From Sipunculus nudus (taxonomy: Eukaryota; Annelida; Sipuncula; Golfingiida; Sipunculidae): a stretch of DNA of 64,000 bases. Below are positions 1 to 9,148 of the stretch, in pieces. Under the pieces are notes generated by a model. It saw only the letters and a list, made by a program, of their open reading frames with translations. It was not told the DNA's origin and did no database searches. Within the stretch, counting starts at the first letter, position 1; each line of letters begins with the position of its first letter. A program made the position numbers and the translations under genes. Location of the stretch: the NCBI GenBank assembly GCA_026874595.1, contig CM049310.1, positions 86,403,056 through 86,467,055 on the forward strand, read 5' to 3'.

Positions 1-328
1 ACAGTCGGTGCAAATTATGTTTCTAGGAGTTACTGCATGTCCCATGGCAATATGTGTGCATGCCAATCTTTCGTACCATGTACATTACAGAACAGACAGC
101 AGATACGATAAACACTGCGTTTCGGTTTTTTTATGTATCATAAGGTGGGACCTGCATCAGATGCATCATTTGTGCAAGGCATCTCCGGTCTTGTTGCGTC
201 CTGCCCCCCCCCTCCTTTTTTTTTTAAATGATTTTACACTCTCTCCAAGTACAAGGGGAGATGTATTTCGCTTGGACAGTTAGCGTTGCGCTGACAGTAA
301 AGGTGGATTTTGCGCTCGTTTCAGACCA
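1..328. other. 5' flank without supported gene
   Basis: No convincing coding region is seen. A C-rich/T-rich low-complexity patch lies near 204-226. A good 3' splice site (TTTCAG, 319-324) ends four bases before the ATG of the next gene, which suggests the next gene is a terminal coding exon of a spliced transcript whose 5' exon lies here or upstream of the window. Confidence 0.4.
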
Positions 329-982
329 ATGATGCTGAGTGAAAAGACAAAAATAAACCCTGTGTACAATCCTAAACCACTGTACACAATGACAAAGGAA
401 TACTTATGCGAGCGGTACAACCCGCAGATATTTTGGTTGACCGTGCCGGACATAATATTAGACGAGTTGATAGAAACAGCTTCGACGACTCAATTTTGCA
501 GGAAGTGCAACGCTAAGTGCACCGGCGATGAATTCATACGCGACATGTGCAAGGAGCCTCCCGTGCTGAGGTGCACAAAGTGCAAGGTCATAACGAGAGA
601 TATGCGTTTGCACGCGTCGTTTCACCGAGACGTCGACCTCGAACAATATAAGACAATATCCGAGTGGCCCGACATGATTTGCTGGGTGCACAGAGGTGCC
701 CTTTACGTGTCCAGGTATTGGGGACCGACCCGGCCTCACGAGATCATACAGCAGCTGTGGTGCCGTGTAGACTTGCCCGACAAATCAAAGGACGTGAACA
801 GACTTGTCAAACAGGGGAACTGTGTTTGTGCAACAGTACCTTGGCAGTTTGGTGTTTATGAGGCATATACAGATGGTGGTAGGAGTGCACGAAGGAGGGT
901 GACATGTCGACGGCCTCCGAAAGTTTATCTCGTTGAAAGGGAGATAAGGCGCGCCAGATTACGCGTTAACCCTTTACAATAA
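329..982 (+). CDS. Zinc-ribbon-like Cys-rich protein, 217 aa, family A
   Basis: Function not recognised. The protein has two closely spaced CxxC pairs (FCRKC and LRCTKC, about residues 52-90) like a zinc ribbon, preceded by a conserved aromatic block (NPQIFWLTVPD) and followed by a W/Y-rich region and a basic tail rich in Arg. The same order (aromatic FW block, CxxC, second CxxC, then WP..I..V) occurs in the 205-aa protein at 29638-30255 on the minus strand, and the FW plus CxxC part occurs at 1648-2106, so these three form a paralogous family. A 3' splice site (TTTCAG) sits just before the ATG. The stop codon overlaps an AATAAA signal (978-983), so the message is probably terminated tightly. 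The coding call is good; the zinc-binding role is inferred from cysteine spacing only. Confidence 0.75.
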   Translation: MMLSEKTKINPVYNPKPLYTMTKEYLCERYNPQIFWLTVPDIILDELIETASTTQFCRKCNAKCTGDEFIRDMCKEPPVLRCTKCKVITRDMRLHASFHRDVDLEQYKTISEWPDMICWVHRGALYVSRYWGPTRPHEIIQQLWCRVDLPDKSKDVNRLVKQGNCVCATVPWQFGVYEAYTDGGRSARRRVTCRRPPKVYLVEREIRRARLRVNPLQ

Positions 983-1647
983 ACATTTTTTGGAATAGGA
1001 GGTGCCGCATGTATATATTTTGTAAAATGAAGAACCATATGTGGTACGAGCAGCAACTGTATGAACATGTGTTATAACCATATTTGGAAAGGTGACGATG
1101 GACAATTGATTGAAGACATTTTGTACTGTTTTTTTTAGAGCAGAGATTACATAGGATTAAATCACAGATACAAGACCACCCGCAGACACCGCTGATGTAA
1201 GTATGCACATTTGACATTTTTACCTTTGTGTACGGTTTGTGGTTGTTTTATGTTTTCAATCAGAATATAATGATCGGGTACAAATGGGCTGATAACGAGA
1301 CGGAATGGCAGACGAAGGAACGCACATCTGACAACAATTAATTATTGTAGTTTTTTAGTCTGCGTCCCTGTACTGGGCCGTAATAATGATATGTTTTTTT
1401 ATGTGAAAGAAAAGCTTGTATAATTATATTATGTATCTGATATTATTGTATCAGGTTATGTGATTAACCAATTTCCGCTCGTCTGTGGTAACCTCCAGTT
1501 ATGGGTATATACGTGTGATGAACCGGGATTAACGTCAGTCAATAATTAATGCAAGGCATGCATATCTTCTCTATCCTATTTTAATGAGAGACAAAGAGAG
1601 AATTTGTATGATCTGTTTATGAGAGTTTGTGTTTCGTTTGTAGAAAG
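983..1647. other. Intergenic, probable intron of the next gene
   Basis: No coding region is supported. The stretch is AT-rich and ends in a T-rich tract and TAG 3' splice site (AG 1642-1643) five bases before the next ATG. The upstream exon that would pair with it was not identified. Confidence 0.35.
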
Positions 1648-2106
1648 ATGACATACTACAACGTAACTGTGGATGGCATCGGGTGCAAGCATTTCATCCT
1701 GGACATAGAGAGTCCAATCTCTATGGTTGACATGAAGGTGTTTCTACCACAGAACTTCTGGTACACCCCGATGTGGGACGACATTCTGCACAAACCACTA
1801 TTAGTGCGAGAGCCATGCAGAGCTTGTGGGGGTGCCCACAGAGGGGCCGCAGTACACCCATATAAAAAAAGACACGTACAAGTGCTCTTCGAGGACGCAC
1901 TGGGGCAATGTTTCTATAATAAGGTGGATATGAATATTGTATATGACTGGAAATTCCCCAGTGCGTCGGGTGTACTGGGGAGGGATTTCATTGGTAAATT
2001 TATTTTCACCCCGCATGTGAAAAAACCTACATTACACCAAAAACGTAAATTCACAGAGCGTTGCCAGCATGTGTGGGGGGTGATTGAAAATTGGGGTGAA
2101 GTGTAA
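1648..2106 (+). CDS. Family A-like Cys-containing protein, 152 aa
   Basis: Unrecognised protein, start chosen at the ATG right after a 3' splice site rather than at the upstream in-frame TTG (1627). It carries the aromatic block (NFWYTPMWDD) and one CxxC pair (CRACGG) seen in the proteins at 329-982 and 29638-30255, so it is probably a diverged family member. The C-terminal half (from about 1858) is repeated almost exactly at 2271-2515. That duplicate is itself preceded by a 3' splice site, so alternative terminal exons are possible. No signal peptide or membrane segment is seen. Confidence 0.65.
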   Translation: MTYYNVTVDGIGCKHFILDIESPISMVDMKVFLPQNFWYTPMWDDILHKPLLVREPCRACGGAHRGAAVHPYKKRHVQVLFEDALGQCFYNKVDMNIVYDWKFPSASGVLGRDFIGKFIFTPHVKKPTLHQKRKFTERCQHVWGVIENWGEV

Positions 2107-2267
2107 AAAACAAACTTGTAAAATATGATAAACTGTAATTGAACATTGGGTTGGAAATGTAAATAGACTTTGTAAAAACTTTGTAAACTTTAATTGAACA
2201 TTTCAAATTGATTGTATATATCATCTCTATATAAATATTGTACAGGAGTAACATGTATATATTACAG

Positions 2268-2515
2268 TTTATCCGTATAAAAAAAGACACCTACAAATGC
2301 TCTTCGAGGACGCACTGGGGCAATGTTTCTATAATAAGGTGGATATGAATATTGTATATGACTGGAAATTCCCCAGTGCGTCGGGTGTACTGGGGAGGGA
2401 TTTCATTGGTAAATTTATCTTCACTCCGCATGTGAAAAGACCTATATTGCACCAAAAACGTAAATTCACAGAACGTTGCCCGGAATTATGGGGGGTGATT
2501 GAAAATTGGGGTTAA
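2268..2515 (+). pseudogene. Duplicated C-terminal exon of the preceding gene
   Basis: About 245 bases repeat the 3' half of the 152-aa gene (offset about 415 bases) with only a few substitutions, and the reading frame stays open to a stop at 2513-2515. It has no start codon equivalent to the parent and begins right after an ATTACAG 3' splice site (AG 2266-2267). The parent has an AG at the matching place (1851-1852). It is therefore either a partial duplication with no function or an alternative terminal exon giving a slightly different C-terminus. Confidence 0.55.
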
Positions 2516-2530
2516 AGTGTAAAAAAAAAA

Positions 2531-3410
2531 ATATGAACTGTGGTAAACTTTAATTGAAATTGGGTTGGAAATGTAAATAAACTTTATAAAAACATGGAAA
2601 ACTGTAATTGAAAATTGGGGTTGATAATGCCAAAAACGTATTAAAAATTGGTAAACGTTTCATCTCCTGTACAATGAAACGTTCAATATTTAAAAAGTTT
2701 TGTATATGTCATTTTTTTATAGCTTTTTATGTATATATTGTATACACCAAATCTGTGTATCTGTTATGTTATCAGAATAAAGGTCATTGTATATTTGATA
2801 CAGGGTATGTTATTTTGTTTACGTGTGTGTAAATGGACAATCCTTTTTAACATGTGGTTGATGCTGAAGGAATCCAAAGGGCCGGCGGCGGGCTGGCAGA
2901 CGCCCTTGGGTTTCTTCACCATCACCACAGATCACCAAGCAAGCAGCAATTATCCAAGACGTCTAAAAGATGACAAGAAAGCTGGAGCCGGAGGGCGGGC
3001 GGGCAGATGCTCCGGCTTTCTTGTCATCTCTCAAAAAGAACCCAGAACGAGTGTCGGAGTGATGGTCCCCGCCGCCCTCACCGGCTGAAACCATCGCCGG
3101 ATGTTCAGGTATGCTGTTGTTTTTTTTTTGCAGTGCATGTACGTTTTTCATCAGGATATGTAGTCATGTTTGTGTACAAAATAATATGTTCTAAGATACG
3201 TACAGCGCTGTCGGTGTGTTTCTGTTGTAAAGAAACAGTAATTATATTTTATCATAGTTTGTATTGACTTGTCATCTGTTCTCTTCTGTTTACGTATGAT
3301 CCTATGTCATCACAGGCAACATTACACATACATACCATGTACACCCCCCCCCCCCCCCTCTTCTTTTGCCATAACACGTCTCATGTGTGTTTCCTTATCA
3401 TTTCAGAGCG
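2531..3410. other. Non-coding stretch with likely 5' exon and intron of the RING gene
   Basis: AT-rich to about 2860, then GC-richer. A plausible donor CAG/GTATG lies at 3108/3109 and a plausible acceptor TTTCAG ends at 3406, giving a roughly 298-base intron that includes a C-run at 3343-3358. The 3406 acceptor lies 4 bases before a short ORF and about 126 before the RING gene ATG. A hairpin inside the putative exon is listed separately. Confidence 0.4.
2968..3029. repeat. 21-bp near-perfect hairpin with 20-nt loop
   Basis: Left arm 2968-2988 and right arm 3009-3029 are reverse complements with a single difference, which would be a G-U wobble in RNA. The loop is GC-rich. The stem stops abruptly on both sides. 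It lies in the presumed 5' exon of the RING gene. Possible roles are a structured leader, a microRNA-precursor-like stem (short for a metazoan pre-miRNA), or a remnant of a mobile element. Confidence 0.8.
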
Positions 3411-3506
3411 ATGGAACAGACTGAACATTCCGACAGTTCGTCCATAGAAGAGGAGGACGTTATATACATCGGCACCGAACGCCAGCGGAACGAGCGGAAG
3501 CGTTAA
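3411..3506 (+). CDS. 31-codon upstream ORF with SUMO-interaction-like motif
   Basis: A short ORF starting at the first ATG after a 3' splice site. Its product has an acidic/serine stretch directly followed by a hydrophobic patch (EEEDVIYI) typical of SUMO-interacting motifs, and a basic end (NERKR). It is in a different frame from the RING protein that starts at 3533, 27 bases after its stop. It may be a regulatory upstream ORF, or an exon joined to the RING frame by an unseen splice. Coding status is uncertain. Confidence 0.35.
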   Translation: MEQTEHSDSSSIEEEDVIYIGTERQRNERKR

Positions 3507-3532
3507 GCATCAGAGGCTTGTTTCTGAACTAC

Positions 3533-5371
3533 ATGGAGGTTGAAGATGCTCTGAGCCTCCGTGTTGATCTCCTCGCTTTAGCCACAGACGTCAATCTGAT
3601 AGATCTGCCTACGCTGCTGCCACACAGGGATGACCTCAAGTACGTGCAGTCGTATAGGGAAAGTGGAAAATCGGAAGCGCGCTCCATTACCACTGCTTTA
3701 TACGTGAACTGTTCCTTGTTCAATGTAAACATATTGGAGCTATACCACAGGCTCTTCCAAAGAGGCATGTCCGACGCATGTGCCCTGTTAAGCGAGGTAT
3801 TTGAAATCGGCATATTACAAGACCGTTTCAACAATGTGGTCCCGCTCCGTTACTACCCGATCGTGTCGGTGTCTGATGACGATGAACACATCATGCGGTT
3901 TACACAGTGTGAAGAGGAACAATTCATGCCGGGAGACGGAGACAATGACGTAACACGTCCTGAGCCGCATGCGCAGCAAGAAGGAGGGGCGGAAAATGCA
4001 GACCAAGCGGACGAGGGTGAGGAAGGTTTGGATGCGCGGGAAATGTCAACAGAACGTGAATACCAACGCGTAAGAGAGTCTGTTTTAGCGTTCTTCGAGA
4101 AAGACGCTTGGGATGCGAAGGAGTCCTGGATCACATACAACCTGTTTGATGCCACGCAATGGGACAGCTTGGTGGCCGAACTGGTCGGAAGTATACGTCT
4201 AACTAGGCCTTTAATGAAATTACTAAAAAAACACGGTCTGATAGACGCCTCCTTGAGCAAAACTGACGTCGAAGACATCTATCAGAAACAGGACGTCCGA
4301 CGCGTGCTCGGACATATTTATCGCCCTGGAGAGACAACACGTAGGAAAGCATTGAAACGCCTGTTACTCCTGAGGTTTTGCGTCCAGGTGGCGAAGCAGA
4401 CAGATGCCGATATGTGTCTCCGGGATTTCCTGCCGGCAGAGTGGGACTTTAATAAACCAGGTCGTGTTTCAGGGATCAACGGTTCACATGAATGCAACGT
4501 AGCGTTGCATCCTAACATGAATTGGAATGGCCGCTTCCGCAGGAGGAAAAGGCGATACACCACAAAGCCGTCATCACCCGCCCCGTCTACGACCACTTCA
4601 CAATCGGGTACTGAGAGCCCGTTTGATGCAGGTCGGGAATTATTGCAGTTGATGAATTCCATAACAGCAACCAACCCGCCCCAAAATGTTGCTGACGGCA
4701 CAGACGCCTCTGATCCATTGACTTCTGAACGTCGACCTCCTGTGGACCCTGCGCCTCCATCGGAACATGATACATCAACCCAGGGAGGTCAGACCCGATC
4801 TGATAACATTTTGCCTGCACCCAAAAGGTTAAAGCTTCGACACGTCAGGACGGGCGCCACCGAAGCAGCGATGTTTCCTCCATATACGGGTGGCAATGCG
4901 GAAACAGTTTCGGCAGCACCTGACACACCAATCCGTTCGGCGACAGTTTCTGCTTGCAGAGGTTCGGCAAACGTTTCAGATCCAGGCGTTGTCGTTTCCA
5001 GTGTGACGGAGCAGCTCGCACACGCTCAGACCGTGATTGCCCAGCTTCAAAGTAAAGAAAGGGATGCCCAGGAAAGGCTAAGTCGCTTCCAGTGTCCAAT
5101 TTGTTTGGAGAACACCGTGGACTGTTTCCTAAAAAAATGCGGACACATGTTTTGTCACAGATGTATAATGGCGGTGTTCTCCAACAATAAAAATAGAAAC
5201 GACTTTCAAGCGTTTATAAATCGCTTGCGCGACAACATGTTCCGTTCCACGTCCCGTTCCACGTCCCGCGAGGAGGTCCATTGTCCGACATGCAGGGTAC
5301 CCAACAAACGCACTGATGTGGCGAAGATATACATCTGGTGGGTGGCGTGTCGTTTTGTAAATATGTTTTGA
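3533..5371 (+). CDS. CARD-like/RING E3-type protein, 612 aa
   Basis: Probable E3 ubiquitin ligase. The C-terminus (about residues 521-588) is a C3HC4 RING: CPICLEN, then KCGHMFCHRC, then CPTC, with a longer than usual insert before the last pair. A short coiled-coil-like segment (EQLAHAQTVIAQLQSKERD) precedes it. The N-terminal half has two helical death-fold-like segments (about 3-95 and 205-300); the second has the CARD-like spacing LVAELVGS..LMKLLKKHGLID. The centre is low complexity, rich in Ser/Thr/Pro/Asp, with a basic patch (RFRRRKRR) suitable for nuclear import. Start taken at ATG 3533; an in-frame TTG lies at 3518. The RING call is firm; the death folds are inference from pattern. 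Confidence 0.85.
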   Translation: MEVEDALSLRVDLLALATDVNLIDLPTLLPHRDDLKYVQSYRESGKSEARSITTALYVNCSLFNVNILELYHRLFQRGMSDACALLSEVFEIGILQDRFNNVVPLRYYPIVSVSDDDEHIMRFTQCEEEQFMPGDGDNDVTRPEPHAQQEGGAENADQADEGEEGLDAREMSTEREYQRVRESVLAFFEKDAWDAKESWITYNLFDATQWDSLVAELVGSIRLTRPLMKLLKKHGLIDASLSKTDVEDIYQKQDVRRVLGHIYRPGETTRRKALKRLLLLRFCVQVAKQTDADMCLRDFLPAEWDFNKPGRVSGINGSHECNVALHPNMNWNGRFRRRKRRYTTKPSSPAPSTTTSQSGTESPFDAGRELLQLMNSITATNPPQNVADGTDASDPLTSERRPPVDPAPPSEHDTSTQGGQTRSDNILPAPKRLKLRHVRTGATEAAMFPPYTGGNAETVSAAPDTPIRSATVSACRGSANVSDPGVVVSSVTEQLAHAQTVIAQLQSKERDAQERLSRFQCPICLENTVDCFLKKCGHMFCHRCIMAVFSNNKNRNDFQAFINRLRDNMFRSTSRSTSREEVHCPTCRVPNKRTDVAKIYIWWVACRFVNMF

Positions 5372-5658
5372 CCGTCCATCTGTCTGTATGTGTGTTGGTG
5401 TTAATATACTTGTTGTATATTGATATATATATAAATATATATAAATATGTATATAAACAATATATATATGTTGTAATATGATAGTGTTGTGTCGTTATAC
5501 ATATGTGTTTATTTATTTCAGGGTCAAATGGGACATTCCATCCGAGCATCTGGCAATGTTTCACATGTTTGCATGATTTGCTGCCCCCCCCCCCTCACAG
5601 GTTTTGTTCTTCTTCTTATACAAGTGTACTTTTACATTATCATTTGCTTATGTTCCAG
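5372..5658. other. Intergenic with two 3' splice sites
   Basis: TA-rich repeats occupy 5400-5470. Acceptor-like TTTCAG (to 5521) and TTCCAG (to 5658) occur; the second abuts an ATG. A C-run lies at 5583-5592. No gene seen. Confidence 0.35.
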
Positions 5659-5952
5659 ATGAACCCAAAAGCGATATGCAGGTGCTACATGTCAACGCGA
5701 AAAGAGGGGCTGAAAGTATGCATTCGGTTAGACGGCCGAATTGATAAATGCCTTAAAGTGAGACTGGAGCGTATACAGTCACCTTGCCGGATTGACAAAT
5801 GCCTGAGAGTGAGGCTGGAGCGTGTACGGGCACCTGGTACAAAAAACACAATCATACACCCGAGCGACAGTTCATGTTCACATCTGATATGCAACGGAAA
5901 ATTCATCCAAAGCTGCGCTGGAAGCCTGCAGAGTTGTTGGGTTTTCTTATAA
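5659..5952 (+). CDS. Possible small basic protein, 97 aa, with internal repeat
   Basis: An ORF starting exactly after a TTCCAG 3' splice site. It contains a duplicated segment of about 60 bases giving two copies of RIDKCL.VRLER, so the repeat is in frame. It is Cys- and Arg-rich. No family is recognised and it may be a terminal coding exon or chance. Confidence 0.35.
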   Translation: MNPKAICRCYMSTRKEGLKVCIRLDGRIDKCLKVRLERIQSPCRIDKCLRVRLERVRAPGTKNTIIHPSDSSCSHLICNGKFIQSCAGSLQSCWVFL

Positions 5953-6857
5953 ACCTGTACCCGTGACCATTTCCACGCACGTTGTACAAACAACATTTTA
6001 TCGAAAAGGTATATATATATATATTGTGGAACAATTCGCTGTCGTCTGTCACGCTGGCCACGCTTCTGTCTATTGTGGGACAATTCGCTGTGACTACACA
6101 TGACCTTTATGACATTTGCACGCTTGCCATGTATGTTTATCGATGATATGAAATATATCTTATATATGTAAACCTGTATAAATGTAACATGTTTAAGTGA
6201 ACGGAATATATTTATGTATACCTGACATTATTCATTTCATGTTTCCGTGTGTATGCAGATGTATGTGTGTGCGTTTATGTGTAAAATGTGCTTTGCTTGC
6301 GGTGTGTTGGGGTATGTTTTACGATCGCCCTCATCACCTGAAGACATATGAGAAGATTACCAATCCTTTGTGCAGATATATACGTGTGTGCTTATATGTA
6401 AATGTGTGGTTTTGTAAGCTGGTGTACAGTGTACGTTGTTATAGTCCACATAGCCTCAGGAAATATGAAAACGTACCCGGCCTTAATATCAGACATTGAA
6501 CGACACTATCCCTTTGAAAAAAAAAAATTGTAACACGAGGAAGACAGACATCCAACATACGCCAAAGACAGACATCCAACATACGCTAAAGACAGACATC
6601 CAACATACGTGAAAGACATACATCCAACATATGGTTTTCAAACAAAAAATAAAAACATCGGCAAGGGTGTATATACTGCCATCTGGCGGTGACTGTGCTA
6701 TATAAACAGACACGACACGCCAAGTAGATATAACGCAACAAAAAAGTAATGCCGAGTGGATTGTCTGTTATGAACACGAACAACTGACGTGATAGACAAA
6801 ACTTACACAAAGAAAATTGTATAGATGACAAACAGACGGAGAAAAATGTATCATGAA
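5953..6857. other. Non-coding stretch, RING gene to tRNA
   Basis: No supported gene. TA-rich segments, a 24-bp tandem repeat (listed separately) and a few short chance frames are all that is seen. Confidence 0.4.
6541..6634. repeat. 24-bp tandem repeat, about four copies
   Basis: Units beginning AAGACAGACATCCAACATAC recur at 6541, 6565, 6589 and 6613, the last diverged. The period is a multiple of three, which explains a spurious repeated reading frame on the minus strand. Confidence 0.85.
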
Positions 6858-6929
6858 GGTGCTGGCGGGATTCGAACCCTCAACCCCTGGCTTCGGAAAC
6901 CAGTGCTCTATCCATTGAGCCACAACACC
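6858..6929 (-). tRNA. tRNA-Arg (anticodon CCG)
   Basis: Read on the minus strand, a full cloverleaf forms: 7-bp acceptor (GGTGTTG with CAGCACC, one G-U), D arm GCTC/GAGC with an AATGGATA loop, anticodon stem CTGGT/GCCAG with loop TTCCGAA (anticodon CCG), and T arm GAGGG/CCCGC with loop TTCGAAT and one A-G mismatch. It is 72 nt with no intron. The base after the acceptor would be T, an unusual discriminator, and the T-stem mismatch hints at decay or a virus-type tRNA. No obvious T-run terminator lies immediately downstream. The boxes (GGCTCAATGG; GGTTCGAATCC) fit a pol III promoter. Confidence 0.85.
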
Positions 6930-7282
6930 CACATCAATGTGCTTACACATGACGTAACATGTACATACGGCTGGCTGACGAAACCAGAAGGTTATAAATG
7001 TTTATGTTAAAATAACAATCAACTGCGCACATTTCTTACAGCGACAATGTTCCGGATTTGGGAAGACGGGGGGAGAGGGGAAAGGGGGGGGGGGGGCAAG
7101 TGTGAAACGGAAGACGCCGAGAGAAGGAGTTGTTATGTAACAATCATAATCATAAACAACAAACACACCTGCACATTCATGTCCGTTTATTTGAACTTTG
7201 CCTGATGTAAGCTGTGTATTCCCCAAGCCAAAAAAAAAAACGGATCGACATATTCATCTTTCTCCCGCAAACCAGGTGCCGT
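6930..7282. other. Non-coding stretch
   Basis: Contains a G-run (about 7083-7096) and no coding region. It would hold the 3' UTR of the minus-strand gene that ends at 7283. Confidence 0.35.
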
Positions 7283-7831
7283 TTATAACAACGGATACAC
7301 CCCTCCCTTGTAAAAGGGGCGCTCAATGTCCAACTCTGACCTCCAGTCTGTGAACAAACATGTGACCCGATGTTTGACCTTTGACCACGGTGTAAAATCC
7401 ACATCTGGCAATATTATCTGCAATTCCGCCATCAGCGACTCCATCAAATGCCAGCGCGCCATTGGCGCATTTGACACGAAATCTGCGAAATCATGAAATG
7501 TCTCCACATCGTTGCCGCAATTTACAGGCAGGTACTTCTCCATGAGGGGAGCTATTGCATCCTGTTTGTCCAGTTCGTCATATAGCTGAACAGAACGTTC
7601 ACACGAGAAAGCGTCTTCAAAACGTTCACTCATGTCATATGTTGTTTCCAATGAACAGTCACAGCAGTGGCCATCCACGCCTTTACAATCACTGTCACAA
7701 TCGCATGTCACGTGAAGCAAGCACTTGCATTTATCACAGTATACATCGTTGCTACTTTGACCTTGACCTTTTGTGACACATGCATCCATGGTTCCTTCGT
7801 CCATGTACAGGAGTCCGTCACACAGCCCCAT
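7283..7831 (-). CDS. Cys-rich small protein, 182 aa, unknown
   Basis: Unrecognised. The N-terminal third has a dense cluster of cysteines and histidine (CDKCKC, CDCDSDC, HCCDC), which suggests metal binding or disulfides. The C-terminal part is helical and acidic, ending in a W-rich stretch. Start taken at ATG 7831 (MGLCDG); an upstream in-frame TTG is less likely. A different frame just upstream reads a hydrophobic signal-like segment (NVYLFVLMIGTCVW), so a 5' exon that supplies a signal peptide is possible. It is co-oriented with the tandem-CARD gene at 8318-9148. Confidence 0.55.
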   Translation of the reverse strand: MGLCDGLLYMDEGTMDACVTKGQGQSSNDVYCDKCKCLLHVTCDCDSDCKGVDGHCCDCSLETTYDMSERFEDAFSCERSVQLYDELDKQDAIAPLMEKYLPVNCGNDVETFHDFADFVSNAPMARWHLMESLMAELQIILPDVDFTPWSKVKHRVTCLFTDWRSELDIERPFYKGGVYPLL

Positions 7832-8317
7832 ACACAAGTACCTATCATCAGTACAAATAGATACACGTTCACATCGTCACGTCGCTTCATCGTATTTATC
7901 ATCATTGCAGTGAGAAAGTTTGTGTGATATGAGGCGGGCGACCAGTCGGTGAATGCAAGATTGTTATAACGGAAGGGGGCAAAAGGGGGGGAGGGAGGGG
8001 GAGGTGGTGGTAGTGGCAGAATCCATATTTTGTGACACGAGGATAACCGTCTCACACATTCATTAACACGTATACGTGTAGACGAGAATGACACATATGT
8101 AACATGTACCATAAACGTTTATTTCAGGTAATTACATACCAAGCAGTGGTTTAATCACATGTGCATATATGGTCATGAATGTTCTGTTATCTCCACCAAG
8201 CAGAAACGTATCATAACAACCAATTACGAATGTTTATATGAACATTTCCCACATTCCAAGCAGAGGTTTATTCACATGTGCATTTATGTCACGAATGTTC
8301 AGATAACAACGTACGGG
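7832..8317. other. Intergenic with AATAAA signals on the minus strand
   Basis: AATAAA on the minus strand at 8267-8272 fits the 3' end of the CARD gene stopping at 8318; another lies at 8118-8123. A polypurine/G-rich patch lies at 7975-8015. No gene seen. Confidence 0.4.
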
Positions 8318-9148
8318 TTATTTTTTCCGGTTACTCTGCAGGAATGCGATGTAATCGGGAAACAAGACCTGCACGCCTGACAATCTGAGACCACGTTCGA
8401 TTGTTCCACCTATCTGTCCGTATCCTGCCTCGTGAAAGATAACCGCCAGTTTGTTCCAGTACCACAGCGGAAGTTTTTCAAGGTAAGTCAAAAAAGTCAA
8501 GCGCCTTTTAAACGCTAATCCGGTGATGAGAAACAGTTTATCCCTTTGAAACTGGTTCATTATATGCAAGTCTACGCACAAACGCGTAACGACACAGGAC
8601 TCGTCCATGCACAGGATGTCATCCCGGATAAACAGGGGACGTATATATACAGCCATGAGGACACCAAGGTCTTTCTCGCCGCCTGTGGATGCTCTTGGAC
8701 ATGTGTACCGTCGGGAATGAAAGAATGCCTCCAGCCGAGACAGTTTTTTACTGTAAGCAGGATCTTGTACCGTTTTATTCATCTTATGATCCGCAGTCGG
8801 GGCCCGCGGCAGGCTCTGTATGGCGTGTCGCATGACCACGTTCCAAAAAAAATAATACACCTGCGATTCACCGGTTTTGCAAAATAGCTTCATGGCCTCG
8901 TCCATTTTTTCTAAAGGGAACCGCCCTGCCAGATGACTAAGCAGCATGACGCCGCGTACTTTGGCACGTTTTTCTTGCATGATGTTTTCAAACATCGTAC
9001 GATCAAGGAAACCGAGCTGCAACATTATATTCCAAAGGGGGGATGTCACCTTCGTGTGGATTTTCTGAGCCAGTGTGGGTATCTGACGTCCCATGTACCT
9101 CATTACAGCTTCGTTGTTCGCATACACCTCAGACCGGATATGGGCCAT
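8318..9148 (-). CDS. Tandem CARD-like protein, 276 aa
   Basis: Probable death-fold adaptor or decoy. Two six-helix CARD-like units are visible, at about residues 20-100 (IPTLAQKI, LWNIMLQLGFLD, then MLLSHLAG) and 165-260 (IRPLFIRDD, VVTRLCVDLHIMN, then LEKLPLWYWNKLAVIFHEAG), each with the CARD order of L..L helix, LxxxG turn, DExxxI helix and LL..L helix. They are joined by a basic linker. No RING or enzyme domain. The ATG lies directly after a CTGTCACAG 3' splice site, so a 5' non-coding exon is likely. The upstream region shares a cassette with the gene family at 9.7-14 kb. Similar two-CARD proteins lie at 33754 and 52493. Confidence 0.7.
   Translation of the reverse strand: MAHIRSEVYANNEAVMRYMGRQIPTLAQKIHTKVTSPLWNIMLQLGFLDRTMFENIMQEKRAKVRGVMLLSHLAGRFPLEKMDEAMKLFCKTGESQVYYFFWNVVMRHAIQSLPRAPTADHKMNKTVQDPAYSKKLSRLEAFFHSRRYTCPRASTGGEKDLGVLMAVYIRPLFIRDDILCMDESCVVTRLCVDLHIMNQFQRDKLFLITGLAFKRRLTFLTYLEKLPLWYWNKLAVIFHEAGYGQIGGTIERGLRLSGVQVLFPDYIAFLQSNRKK

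Noticed and set aside
6768-6950. Minus-strand frame reading VAQWIEHWFPKPGVEGSNP
   Set aside because: This is the usual translation of a tRNA gene (tRNA-Arg at 6858-6929).
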